Shown: positions 1 to 7,533 of the stretch, piece by piece
Numbering within the stretch: the stretch's first letter is position 1
Layout: every line of letters starts with the position of its first letter
Assembly: GCA_943913325.1 (NCBI GenBank)
Contig: CALTXP010000036.1
Span: 1-14,520, forward strand
DNA from: an uncultured Anaerococcus sp.
GTDB lineage: Bacteria; Bacillota; Clostridia; Tissierellales; Peptoniphilaceae
Length of the DNA: 14,520 nucleotides
Reading direction: 5' to 3'
The notes under the pieces: model-generated
What the model was told of the DNA's origin: nothing
Seen by the model: the letters and a program-made list of their open reading frames with translations, nothing else
Databases searched by the model: none
Position numbers and translations under genes: made by a program

Positions 1-67
1 CTTTTTGACAGCTATCTTCGGTGTCGACTTTTACTATTATACAGACTTTATTTTTATTGTCAAACAT
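1..67 (-). CDS. Start of an unidentified protein, cut by window edge
   Basis: An ATG at 67 (minus) opens a frame that stays open to the window edge and gives 22 residues, MFDNKNKVCIIVKVDTEDSC followed by QK. It begins four bases after the stop codon of the FAD-dependent protein, which fits co-transcription with that gene. The upstream AAGAGA is a weak ribosome binding site about 11 nt from the ATG, so the start is uncertain. The short run of hydrophobic residues (VCIIVKV) looks like a first beta strand of a soluble protein. Too little is present to name a family, and an accidental open frame of this length cannot be excluded. Confidence 0.5.
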   Translation of the reverse strand, partial: MFDNKNKVCIIVKVDTEDSCQK

Positions 68-71
68 TTTT

Positions 72-1625
72 TTATTTTTCTCTTGATAATATCTTCTCTG
101 CTGTTTTTATGCCATCAACAGCAGATGACACTATACCTCCAGAGTAACCACTTCCTTCTCCTATGACATATAGATTATCTATGTTAATAGATTTATTTTC
201 TTTATCTCTTAACATCCTTATAGGAGAAGATGAACGTGTTTCTGCAGCTGAGAGTATTGCATCTTCATCATCAAATCCATTTATTTTATTTCCCATATAA
301 TCTATTGCTTTTATAAGTGTACTTTCAATTTCTTTTGGATATAAACCTCTTAAATTTGTTAATTTATAGGATGATTCTAATGATGGCTTTATACTTCCAT
401 AGCTTTCGCTTGTTCTATTATTTTTATAATCTATAAATCTTTGGACTGGAACACTTCCTTTACCTAACTTGTAAGTTTTCTTTTCAACTTCTCTTTGAAA
501 TCTCATCCCATCTAAAAGCTTATGCCCATAAATTTCTTCATCCACTGTTGCTATTATTGCTGAATTTGAGTTTTCTCCATTACGTGCGTGATAACTCATA
601 CCATTTACACAGGTCATGCCTTCTTCGCTTGATGCATTTACTACGTATCCCCCTGGACACATACAAAAGGTATATGCTGATAAACCGTTTTTTTTATCAT
701 TATAAGAAAGATTATAGGAGGCTGCTGGTAATATACTACCTTCTATGTCTGTATTTTTCCCATTATATTGAGCATTGTTTATAGTTTCTCTTTTGTGTTC
801 TATTCTAAATCCTACTGCAAAGTTTTTATTTTCCATGGATATATTATCACTAAGCATTTCAAAGCTATCACGTGCTGAATGTCCTAATGCCAATACATAA
901 GCTCCACTTGTATAACTACTACTATTAATAATAACTTCTTCCACTTTTCCATCTTTGATTTTTAGATCATCCATCTTATGAGAAAAGTAAAACTCTCCAC
1001 CTAATTCTTCTATCTCTTCTCTCATATTTATAATAACTTCACGTAATAAATCAGTTCCTATATGTGGCTTTGCATCTATCATAATATCATAAGGTGCACC
1101 ATATTTATGAAAAGTTTCTAAAACTAATCTTACTCTAGGATCTTTGCTTCTTGCTGTAAGTTTACCATCAGAATATGTTCCTGCTCCACCTTCTCCAAAC
1201 TGGATATTACTTTCCGGATTAAGTATTCCACTATTTTTAAATTTTTCGATAGTATTTATTCTATCTTCTATAGCTTCACCTCTCTCATAGATCTTCACCT
1301 TGACACCATTTTTAGCTAAAACATAAGCCGTAAACAATCCTGATGGCCCTGATCCTATTATAATAACTTCATTCGGAGGATTTTTAACTTCAATATTTGC
1401 TTTCTTAAATTCAAATCTGTCTGCATTCTTTATTCTTTTTAATTCTTTATCTGTAGGATCAATATCAACAAGTACTTGATATGAAAACTTGATTCCCTTT
1501 CTAGAATCAATTGATTTTCTATAGATTTCAAAGTCAAAATTATCTTTCCTTATTAATTTTGCAATCTTTGCTCTTAGTTTATTCTCATTATCACTTTCAA
1601 GAATTATATTTCTAATTATTATCAT
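72..1625 (-). CDS. FAD-dependent protein of the COG2509 family (NAD(P)/FAD-dependent oxidoreductase)
   Basis: A 517-residue cytosolic flavoprotein, full length for the COG2509 group of uncharacterised FAD-dependent dehydrogenases. Residues 1-80 form a small alpha/beta domain typical of the family. The dinucleotide-binding Rossmann motif VIIIGSGPSG lies at 87-96, with the ribose-binding acidic residue in KIYERG near 114. The family hallmark NIQFGEGGAGTYSDGKL is at 140-156, and a C-terminal FAD contact GEGSGYSGG is at 489-497. The reaction and substrate of the family are not known to me. The start is ATG at 1625, preceded by AGAGGA at good spacing. The gene lies downstream of an intrinsic terminator that closes the previous transcription unit, only about 20 nt away, and no convincing promoter is visible in the gap, so it may depend on read-through or on a promoter inside the TPR gene. 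In many clostridia related genes sit near glmM and cdaA; that context is not visible here. Confidence 0.9.
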   Translation of the reverse strand: MIIIRNIILESDNENKLRAKIAKLIRKDNFDFEIYRKSIDSRKGIKFSYQVLVDIDPTDKELKRIKNADRFEFKKANIEVKNPPNEVIIIGSGPSGLFTAYVLAKNGVKVKIYERGEAIEDRINTIEKFKNSGILNPESNIQFGEGGAGTYSDGKLTARSKDPRVRLVLETFHKYGAPYDIMIDAKPHIGTDLLREVIINMREEIEELGGEFYFSHKMDDLKIKDGKVEEVIINSSSYTSGAYVLALGHSARDSFEMLSDNISMENKNFAVGFRIEHKRETINNAQYNGKNTDIEGSILPAASYNLSYNDKKNGLSAYTFCMCPGGYVVNASSEEGMTCVNGMSYHARNGENSNSAIIATVDEEIYGHKLLDGMRFQREVEKKTYKLGKGSVPVQRFIDYKNNRTSESYGSIKPSLESSYKLTNLRGLYPKEIESTLIKAIDYMGNKINGFDDEDAILSAAETRSSSPIRMLRDKENKSINIDNLYVIGEGSGYSGGIVSSAVDGIKTAEKILSREK

Positions 1626-1646
1626 TATTCCTCTTTTTTTATAAGT

Positions 1647-1667
1647 AAAAAGACCTCGAAAGGTCTT
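1647..1667 (-). terminator. Intrinsic terminator with UUCG tetraloop after the TPR gene
   Basis: On the minus strand AAGACCT-TTCG-AGGTCTT forms a perfect 7-bp stem closed by a UUCG tetraloop and runs into five consecutive U residues. The first two bases of the stem are the last two bases of the TPR protein's TAA stop codon, so a terminating ribosome would mask the hairpin. It is the only intrinsic terminator seen between the pheS leader and the FAD-dependent gene and most likely ends the long operon. The opposite strand lacks a good U-tract, so it is read as one-directional. Confidence 0.85.
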
Positions 1668-2763
1668 ATATTTTAAACTGATTTTTAATTGTCATTAAAT
1701 TTGCTCTAATCTTATCACTCAAATCGTCAAAAGTAAGTAATTCTTCTATATCTTCTTTTGCCTTCGATAGATTTCCTAAACTTATATTTATTTGTATTTT
1801 ATTATAAACAAGTCTAGGATCAGATGGATACTTTGAAAGTCCATCATCAATTAAAGATAGAGCTTCTATTTCTCTTCCACTAGCATATAAAGAAATTGCA
1901 TAATCATTATATAGTTCTCTAAATTCCGCTCCAGAGTCTAATGAATTTTCAAAAGCCATTATAGAGTTATCATATTGTTCTATATTTTGATAAGCAACTC
2001 CCAAATAATAGTAAGCATCTGCTCGCTTTTTATTAGACAACAATCCCGTAAGCTTTATAATGGCTTCATTATAATTACCCTTACCAATAAAATAAAGAGC
2101 TTCTTCTATTTCAGCATTATCATTTATTTCACTTAGTCTATCCCTAATTTCATTACAAGCTTCGTCTGTATCAGTCTTTTGCAAGGCATTATTATAATAA
2201 TTACGTGCTTTTATATACTCACCTAAATTTGCATATATATTACCTAATTCATAATAAGCTATAGCAAAATTACTATCTTTATTTAATATACCTTGTAAGA
2301 TTTCTAAAGATTCTCTTATAAAGTCCTCTTTGAATTTATCTTCTACTTCATAAGCTCTCGGCCAAAGAAATCTTGCATAGAGATAAGCATTATAATTATC
2401 TAAAGGATTTAGCAAGTAACCTGCTCTTAATAAAAGTAAAGCTTTATCTATATCCTCATCAGCAATATTTAAAGAAGTAGAAGCCGTATATTTACATACA
2501 TCTGGAATATAGTGAGCTATTATACTCTTATACTCTTCATTGTGTATAAATTCTGGATCTGCTCCAATATTTATTAGCATTCCCTGTAAGAAATTTTCTA
2601 CATCAATTTTATCAGCCATCTGGCCTGTCAGTATTCCACTTTGCATATCACTTACATATATAGGTAATGGTAAATCGTTTAATAATTCATAATCAGCAGA
2701 TTCCTTTAAATCAAGATAGGCTAAATTATTTGTAAATTTTATAAAATAATTATTTAATCTCAT
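1666..2763 (-). CDS. TPR-repeat protein, function unknown
   Basis: A 365-residue, mostly helical protein. Residues 1-100 form an N-terminal region I do not recognise. From about 105 to the end there are tetratricopeptide-type helix pairs: clear units around 165-195 (AIAYYELGNIYANLGEYIKA), 218-242 (ALYFIGKGNYNEAIIKL), 247-275 (ADAYYYLGVAYQNIEQYDNS) and 283-345 (two more, with ALSLIDDGLSKYP). There is no signal peptide and no membrane segment, so it is probably cytosolic and acts as a protein-binding scaffold. The ATG directly abuts the TAG of the membrane protein gene (TAGATG), so the two are almost certainly translated together and may work together, for example as a soluble partner at the membrane. 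A terminator starts in its stop codon, making it the last gene of the operon. Confidence 0.85.
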   Translation of the reverse strand: MRLNNYFIKFTNNLAYLDLKESADYELLNDLPLPIYVSDMQSGILTGQMADKIDVENFLQGMLINIGADPEFIHNEEYKSIIAHYIPDVCKYTASTSLNIADEDIDKALLLLRAGYLLNPLDNYNAYLYARFLWPRAYEVEDKFKEDFIRESLEILQGILNKDSNFAIAYYELGNIYANLGEYIKARNYYNNALQKTDTDEACNEIRDRLSEINDNAEIEEALYFIGKGNYNEAIIKLTGLLSNKKRADAYYYLGVAYQNIEQYDNSIMAFENSLDSGAEFRELYNDYAISLYASGREIEALSLIDDGLSKYPSDPRLVYNKIQINISLGNLSKAKEDIEELLTFDDLSDKIRANLMTIKNQFKI

Positions 2764-3468
2764 CTAATATCCTCTCATGAATTTTCTTTGTCTATAGGAA
2801 TGATGGTTTAAAAGTTTAAACAAGTGACCCCTTACTACATAAAAAAATGTTTCAATAAATCCTAATAATAAAACATATAAAAATCTACTATTTCCAACTT
2901 GATAAGTATAAGTTAAGTTATAGTTAATGTAAAATTTTATTAAAATGAATATAATTGCAAACAGTCCATAAGTTAAGATATTATCACATACAAATTTAAC
3001 AGATTGTTTTAGTGATTCGAGTCCACTTTTCCCATCAATATAGATTTCTTCTGGTAAAGCAGATGTTGCAAATTCAAACACTAATAGCAAAATCATGTAT
3101 ATGTTGGATGGTAACCCCGCTCCTATAAATCTAATAAGTATTTCTATTAGATAAACAAAAAATAAGGAGCTTAATACAGGTTGCCAAAAATTAGATAGGG
3201 AATTTGCTATAGATTTCTTTCCAGAGTTTCCATAAACGACATAGGATTTCAATGCTTGAATAACAAAGCTAAGTAAAGCTGCATCCAAAAAATAGTTTAT
3301 AAGCCCTTCCGCCCTACTTTCTCTAAACATTCCTACAAATCTATAATTCTCGAAAAATGCCCTAACTAAAATGACTAAAAAGGCTACATAAACTTTATTA
3401 ATCTTGGAAAAGCTCTCTTTAAATGCCTTAGTATAAACTTCACCAAAATCTTTTAACCTATCATTCAT
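2764..3468 (-). CDS. Six-helix integral membrane protein, function unknown
   Basis: A 234-residue protein with hydrophobic segments at roughly 25-40, 56-78, 97-117, 121-137, 164-183 and 196-213, consistent with six membrane helices and no cleavable signal peptide. The N-terminus is charged and amphipathic, and the C-terminus is basic (NHHSYRQRKF), which suggests a cytoplasmic tail. Between helices 4 and 5 lies a short polar stretch, ALPEEIYIDGKSGLESLKQS. This resembles the conserved cytoplasmic loop of several small DUF-type membrane families in Firmicutes (YciC/DUF975-like), but I cannot assign a family firmly. Its start overlaps the argS stop as TAATG with GGAGAAG upstream, and its stop abuts the TPR gene start. 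Function unknown; the tight pairing with the TPR gene is the best clue. Confidence 0.85.
   Translation of the reverse strand: MNDRLKDFGEVYTKAFKESFSKINKVYVAFLVILVRAFFENYRFVGMFRESRAEGLINYFLDAALLSFVIQALKSYVVYGNSGKKSIANSLSNFWQPVLSSLFFVYLIEILIRFIGAGLPSNIYMILLLVFEFATSALPEEIYIDGKSGLESLKQSVKFVCDNILTYGLFAIIFILIKFYINYNLTYTYQVGNSRFLYVLLLGFIETFFYVVRGHLFKLLNHHSYRQRKFMRGY
2770..2775 (-). promoter_or_regulatory. Ribosome binding site of the TPR gene
   Basis: AGAGGA six bases upstream of the ATG at 2763. It lies inside the last codons (ATG AGA GGA TAT TAG) of the membrane protein gene, so the two genes share sequence and are likely coupled in translation. It supports ATG 2763 as the start. Confidence 0.7.
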
Positions 3469-5165
3469 TACATCTTCTCCACAGTTTTTATGCCTAATAA
3501 TCCTAGACCTGATTTAATAACTACTGATGTAGCATATGTTAAAGCAAGCCTTTCTTTTTTAAGCTCTTGATCATCTACCATTATTTGTGATGAATTATAG
3601 AACTTATTGAAGGCTTTTGCAATCTCTGTTATATGTCTAGTAACTAAAGATGGTTCATATTTTTCACGTGCTCTACTTACTGCTTGTTCAAATCCAGCAA
3701 GATTTTTTACTAAATTAAACTCTTCATCTGTAGTTAGATTACTAAAATTAGTTACGCTAAAATTCTCTATAGCTGCTTTTCTTAAAACTGACTTAGCACG
3801 AGCATACGTGTATTGAACATATGGACCTGTTTCACCATCAAAGTTTAAAATCTCATCCCAATCGAATACATAGTCTTTTATTCTATTATTGTATAATTCT
3901 TGGAATTTCACAGCTCCTATACCTATTATCTTAGAAGTCTCATCTATATCTTCTACGTCACTATTTCTTTCTTCCATTATAGATTTTGTTTTATCTATAG
4001 CTTTATTTAAAACATCTTCTAAAAATACTACTTGTCCCTTTCGAGTAGACATTGTTTGATCTTTTAGACTTACCATACCAAAAGCTACATGTACATCATC
4101 ATCCCACCATTCATATCCCATAAGTTCTAAGATTTTTCTAAGCTGTTGATAATGTAAATTTTGTTGAGTAGCTACTACATAAATATTTTTTGTGAAGTCA
4201 TAATTTTTCTTACGATTAATAGCTGTACCAATATCACGTGTAATATATGAACTTGATCCATTGCTCTTTATTATAATAGCTGGAGTCAAATCATATGGGC
4301 TTAGATCAACTATTTGTGCTCCATCACTTTCTACCAAAAGATTCTTTTCTTTTAATAATTCTAGAGTTTCTGGAATATACTGTGAGTTGTAACTTTCACC
4401 ATTATAATTATCAAATTCTATATCTAAAAGCTCGTAAACTCTCTCAAACTCTTTTAAGGATATATCTTTAAACCATTGCCAAAGTTTCGTAGCTTCTTTT
4501 TCTCCATCTTCAAGATTTTTAAACTCTTTACGCGCATCTTCCATCATCTGTGGATTTTCGCTAGCTTCTGTATTATATCTTACATATAATTTTAAAAGTT
4601 CATTGATAGGATCAGAATTAATAGCTTGCCTATCACCCCAAAGCTTAAAAGCTGCAATCATAGTACCAAATTGAGTACCATAATCACCTAAGTAATTAGT
4701 AGCTACAACTTCATACCCTAAAAATTCATGAATGTTTCGTATAGCATCTCCAATTACTGTTGATCTAATATGACCTATATGAAAGGGTTTGGCAATATTT
4801 ACTGAAGAAAAGTCTATTACTACAGTCTTACCCTCCCCTTCATTTGTCTTTCCAAATTCCTCTTTTTTTTCTAAAATCTCATTTAAAACTTCATTTTGAT
4901 AGTAATTTCTATCTACAAAGAAATTTAAGTAAGCATTTAGACTTTTAATTTTAGAAAATTCTTCTATTTTTATATCCTTACTTAAATCACTTGCTATTAT
5001 AGCTGGATTTTTTCTTAAAGTCTTAGCTAAGCTAAAGCAAGGAAAGGAATAATCACCCATATCATCTTGGGGCGGAATCTCTATTAAATTATAAATCTCA
5101 TCATAAGTTAATCCCAACTCTTTTTCTTCTAATTTCTTTGCAATCAATTCTTTAAAATCTTTCAT
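3468..5165 (-). CDS. argS: Arginyl-tRNA synthetase
   Basis: A class I aminoacyl-tRNA synthetase that charges tRNA-Arg with arginine in the cytosol. The 565-residue length is normal. The ArgRS-specific N-terminal domain (about 1-85, with MGDYSFPCFSLAK at 36-48) is followed by the catalytic Rossmann fold with the HIGH motif as FHIGHIRST (H129-H132). The KMSKS-loop equivalent is MSTRKG at 372-377, the usual variant in ArgRS. The DALR anticodon-binding domain starts near 445 (GETGPYVQYTYARAKSVL), and the protein ends in the typical LGLLGIKTVEKM. The start is ATG 5165 with a strong AGGAGG just upstream. A 22-nt gap separates it from mutS2, the largest gap in the run. Its TAA overlaps the next ATG (TAATG). 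No arginine-responsive leader is visible, so expression probably comes from upstream. Confidence 0.98.
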   Translation of the reverse strand: MKDFKELIAKKLEEKELGLTYDEIYNLIEIPPQDDMGDYSFPCFSLAKTLRKNPAIIASDLSKDIKIEEFSKIKSLNAYLNFFVDRNYYQNEVLNEILEKKEEFGKTNEGEGKTVVIDFSSVNIAKPFHIGHIRSTVIGDAIRNIHEFLGYEVVATNYLGDYGTQFGTMIAAFKLWGDRQAINSDPINELLKLYVRYNTEASENPQMMEDARKEFKNLEDGEKEATKLWQWFKDISLKEFERVYELLDIEFDNYNGESYNSQYIPETLELLKEKNLLVESDGAQIVDLSPYDLTPAIIIKSNGSSSYITRDIGTAINRKKNYDFTKNIYVVATQQNLHYQQLRKILELMGYEWWDDDVHVAFGMVSLKDQTMSTRKGQVVFLEDVLNKAIDKTKSIMEERNSDVEDIDETSKIIGIGAVKFQELYNNRIKDYVFDWDEILNFDGETGPYVQYTYARAKSVLRKAAIENFSVTNFSNLTTDEEFNLVKNLAGFEQAVSRAREKYEPSLVTRHITEIAKAFNKFYNSSQIMVDDQELKKERLALTYATSVVIKSGLGLLGIKTVEKM

Positions 5166-5187
5166 TAGTCCTCCTGCCTTGCTAATT

Positions 5188-7533
5188 CTATTGGAAAGTA
5201 ACTATAGTAACTCCATAGCCACCCTCCTTATCATCACCTAATCTATAGTTTGAAATTCTCTTATCATTTTTTAAATTTTCTGTAACTCCATTTATTAAAG
5301 CACCAGTACCTTTACCATGTATGATTTTCGCTTTAGCTAAACCTGCAAGCATAGCATCATCTAAATATTTATCAAGATTTCTCATGGCTTCATCATATCT
5401 TTGTCCACGTAAATCGAGTGTAGGCGAGATGTTCATTGCTTTTTTAGCATTATACACTTTATTGATATTCTTTTCCGTTTTATCTTCACTTTGTATTTTA
5501 GTGACGTTTTTTATATTAGAGTCCATCTTTAAAATTCCCATTTGAAGTCTAATATTTCCTTTTTCATCAGGCTCTGATATTACTTCAGCTTTTTCATTTA
5601 TGCCTTCGATTATTACCATGTCACCTAATTTTAAATGGCTTGGTATAGCATTAGATTTTCCAATTTTAAGACCTTTTCCTTTGCGTTCGATCTTATTATC
5701 TTTATATCTATTTCTAATATTATTAAGACTTCTATCTATATCAGACGTATTTGCACTTTTACTTTTTTTAGCTTCCTTTAGCATAGCCTGAGATTCATCA
5801 TTAGCTTTTTCTAATATAGCATTGGCCTTATCTTCAGCAGCTTTTATAATATCAGCTTGTTTCTCATCTACTTCTTTTGACTTCTTTTCAAGCTCTCTTT
5901 TTATCTTTTGGATCTCTATTTTGTAATTATCAATTTCTCTATTTTTGGACTCTAATTCATCTCTATCTTTTTCTATTTTTTCCAAAATTTTATTTACATT
6001 TTTTGTATCTTCATCTAATAAACTTTGAGCATTTTTAAGTATATCCTCATTTAGACCAAGTCTTTTTGATATTTCAAAGGCATTAGATTTACCAGGTGTA
6101 CCTATCTCTAGTTTATAAGTAGGAGATAATGTATTTACATCAAATTCTACAGAAGCGTTCATGACTCCTGGAGTTTCTACAGCATAATATTTTAATTCAC
6201 TATAGTGAGTTGTAGCAAAAGTCAAGATATCTTTTTTTCTAAGATAATCTAGAATAGAGATAGCAAGGGCTGCACCTTCTACTGGATCAGTTCCAGACCC
6301 TACTTCATCTAATAATACCAAAGAACGTTCACTGGCCTTATTAGTAATATCCACTATTTTCGTAAGAGATGCAGAAAAAGTAGATAGGCTCATCTCTATT
6401 GATTGAGTATCTCCAATATCTACAAAAATGTCATCAAAAATATTCACCAAACTATTTTCTTCAGCTGGTATAAAAAGACCTGTTTGTGCCATAAGTGTAA
6501 TAAGTCCAACTGTCTTTAAAGAGACTGTCTTACCACCAGTATTTGGACCAGTTATTATTAGCGTTTTATAATCTCCACCTATGATGACATCAATAGGCAC
6601 AACTTTTCCTTTTAAAAGTGGATGACGAGCCTCATTTAATCTAATAATTCTATCAGTATTTATTTTTGGTCTAGTGTACTCATTGTTTATTGCAAATTTT
6701 GCCTTAGCCGCCAAGAAATCAATTCTTGATATAATCTTTTGGTTTTCTAGAATCTCAATATCAAATTTTTCTACAAGTCTTGAAAGTCTATCAAGTATTC
6801 TTCTTATTTCATCTTCTTCTTTAAGCTCTAAGTCCTTTAGTTGATTGTTAAGCTCTACAATTGCTGATGGTTCCACAAATATAGTATTCCCACTAGAGCT
6901 CTTATCATGAATTATTCCTCCAATTGCAGACTTTTTATTAGTCTTTACTGGTACGACATAACGACCATCCCTTATAGAAACCACCTTATCTTGTAAAACA
7001 TCATCATACCTAGAATTAGTTATATAAGAATTCATCTTAGCTTTTATATCAGCTTCTTTTCCTGCTTTTTGCCTACGTATATTCCTAAGCTCTCTTGATG
7101 CATTATCAGCTATCTCATCTTGACTGATAATAGAACGATCAATTTCATTTTTTATAAATTCATTTGTATTAATCCTATTAAATAAATCCTTTATATAAGC
7201 TTCTTCTATATCTTTTCCATATTCTTTTAAGTATTCTGATACCCTTAGTAAATCATTAACTTTTAAAAGATCATATGGATCGAGAACTCCATTTTTTCTT
7301 ACATAGGTAATTATATTAGTAAAATCATACAGACCAAAAAGATCTATATTACCAAATCTACTTATAACTCCTACCATTTGAGCTGTATTTTCTAGTTCTT
7401 CACTGATCTGATCATATTCGCTAAGAGGCAATAAATTTAATATTTGCTTTTTTACTAGTTTAGAGCGTGCTTCACCTGCTAATCTTTCTAATATTTTTTT
7501 ATACTCTAAAACTTCTAAAGTTCTTTCTTGCAT
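5188..7533 (-). CDS. mutS2: MutS2, ribosome-splitting/DNA-junction ATPase with Smr domain
   Basis: A 781-residue MutS2, full length. Order of parts: core/clamp helices (about 1-290), an ABC-type ATPase with Walker A GPNTGGKT at 329-336, a signature-like STFSASL at 384-390 and Walker B LVLLDEVGSGTDP at 405-417, then a TTHYSELK switch near 441. A long charged coiled coil follows (about 510-620), then a KOW-like linker (near 640-690), then a C-terminal Smr domain (706-781) with LDLRGQ and HGKGTGAL at 739-746. It lacks the mismatch-binding domain of MutS. In B. subtilis MutS2 acts on collided ribosomes and splits them; other family members suppress recombination through the Smr nuclease. Neighbours encoding tRNA synthetases and rRNA-modification-type proteins fit the ribosome role. 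The start overlaps the U32 stop (TAATG) with AGGGGTGAT upstream. Confidence 0.97.
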   Translation of the reverse strand: MQERTLEVLEYKKILERLAGEARSKLVKKQILNLLPLSEYDQISEELENTAQMVGVISRFGNIDLFGLYDFTNIITYVRKNGVLDPYDLLKVNDLLRVSEYLKEYGKDIEEAYIKDLFNRINTNEFIKNEIDRSIISQDEIADNASRELRNIRRQKAGKEADIKAKMNSYITNSRYDDVLQDKVVSIRDGRYVVPVKTNKKSAIGGIIHDKSSSGNTIFVEPSAIVELNNQLKDLELKEEDEIRRILDRLSRLVEKFDIEILENQKIISRIDFLAAKAKFAINNEYTRPKINTDRIIRLNEARHPLLKGKVVPIDVIIGGDYKTLIITGPNTGGKTVSLKTVGLITLMAQTGLFIPAEENSLVNIFDDIFVDIGDTQSIEMSLSTFSASLTKIVDITNKASERSLVLLDEVGSGTDPVEGAALAISILDYLRKKDILTFATTHYSELKYYAVETPGVMNASVEFDVNTLSPTYKLEIGTPGKSNAFEISKRLGLNEDILKNAQSLLDEDTKNVNKILEKIEKDRDELESKNREIDNYKIEIQKIKRELEKKSKEVDEKQADIIKAAEDKANAILEKANDESQAMLKEAKKSKSANTSDIDRSLNNIRNRYKDNKIERKGKGLKIGKSNAIPSHLKLGDMVIIEGINEKAEVISEPDEKGNIRLQMGILKMDSNIKNVTKIQSEDKTEKNINKVYNAKKAMNISPTLDLRGQRYDEAMRNLDKYLDDAMLAGLAKAKIIHGKGTGALINGVTENLKNDKRISNYRLGDDKEGGYGVTIVTFQ

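Noticed and set aside
548..784. Plus-strand open frame opposite the FAD-dependent gene
   Set aside because: Shadow of a conserved coding sequence; Leu/Tyr/His-rich composition without any family features.
5166..5187. A second leader or promoter ahead of argS
   Set aside because: The gap is only 22 nt and holds little more than the AGGAGG ribosome binding site.
5321..5791. Two hydrophobic plus-strand open frames opposite mutS2
   Set aside because: Their hydrophobicity is what the complement of a Lys/Glu-rich coiled-coil region gives; no initiation signals.
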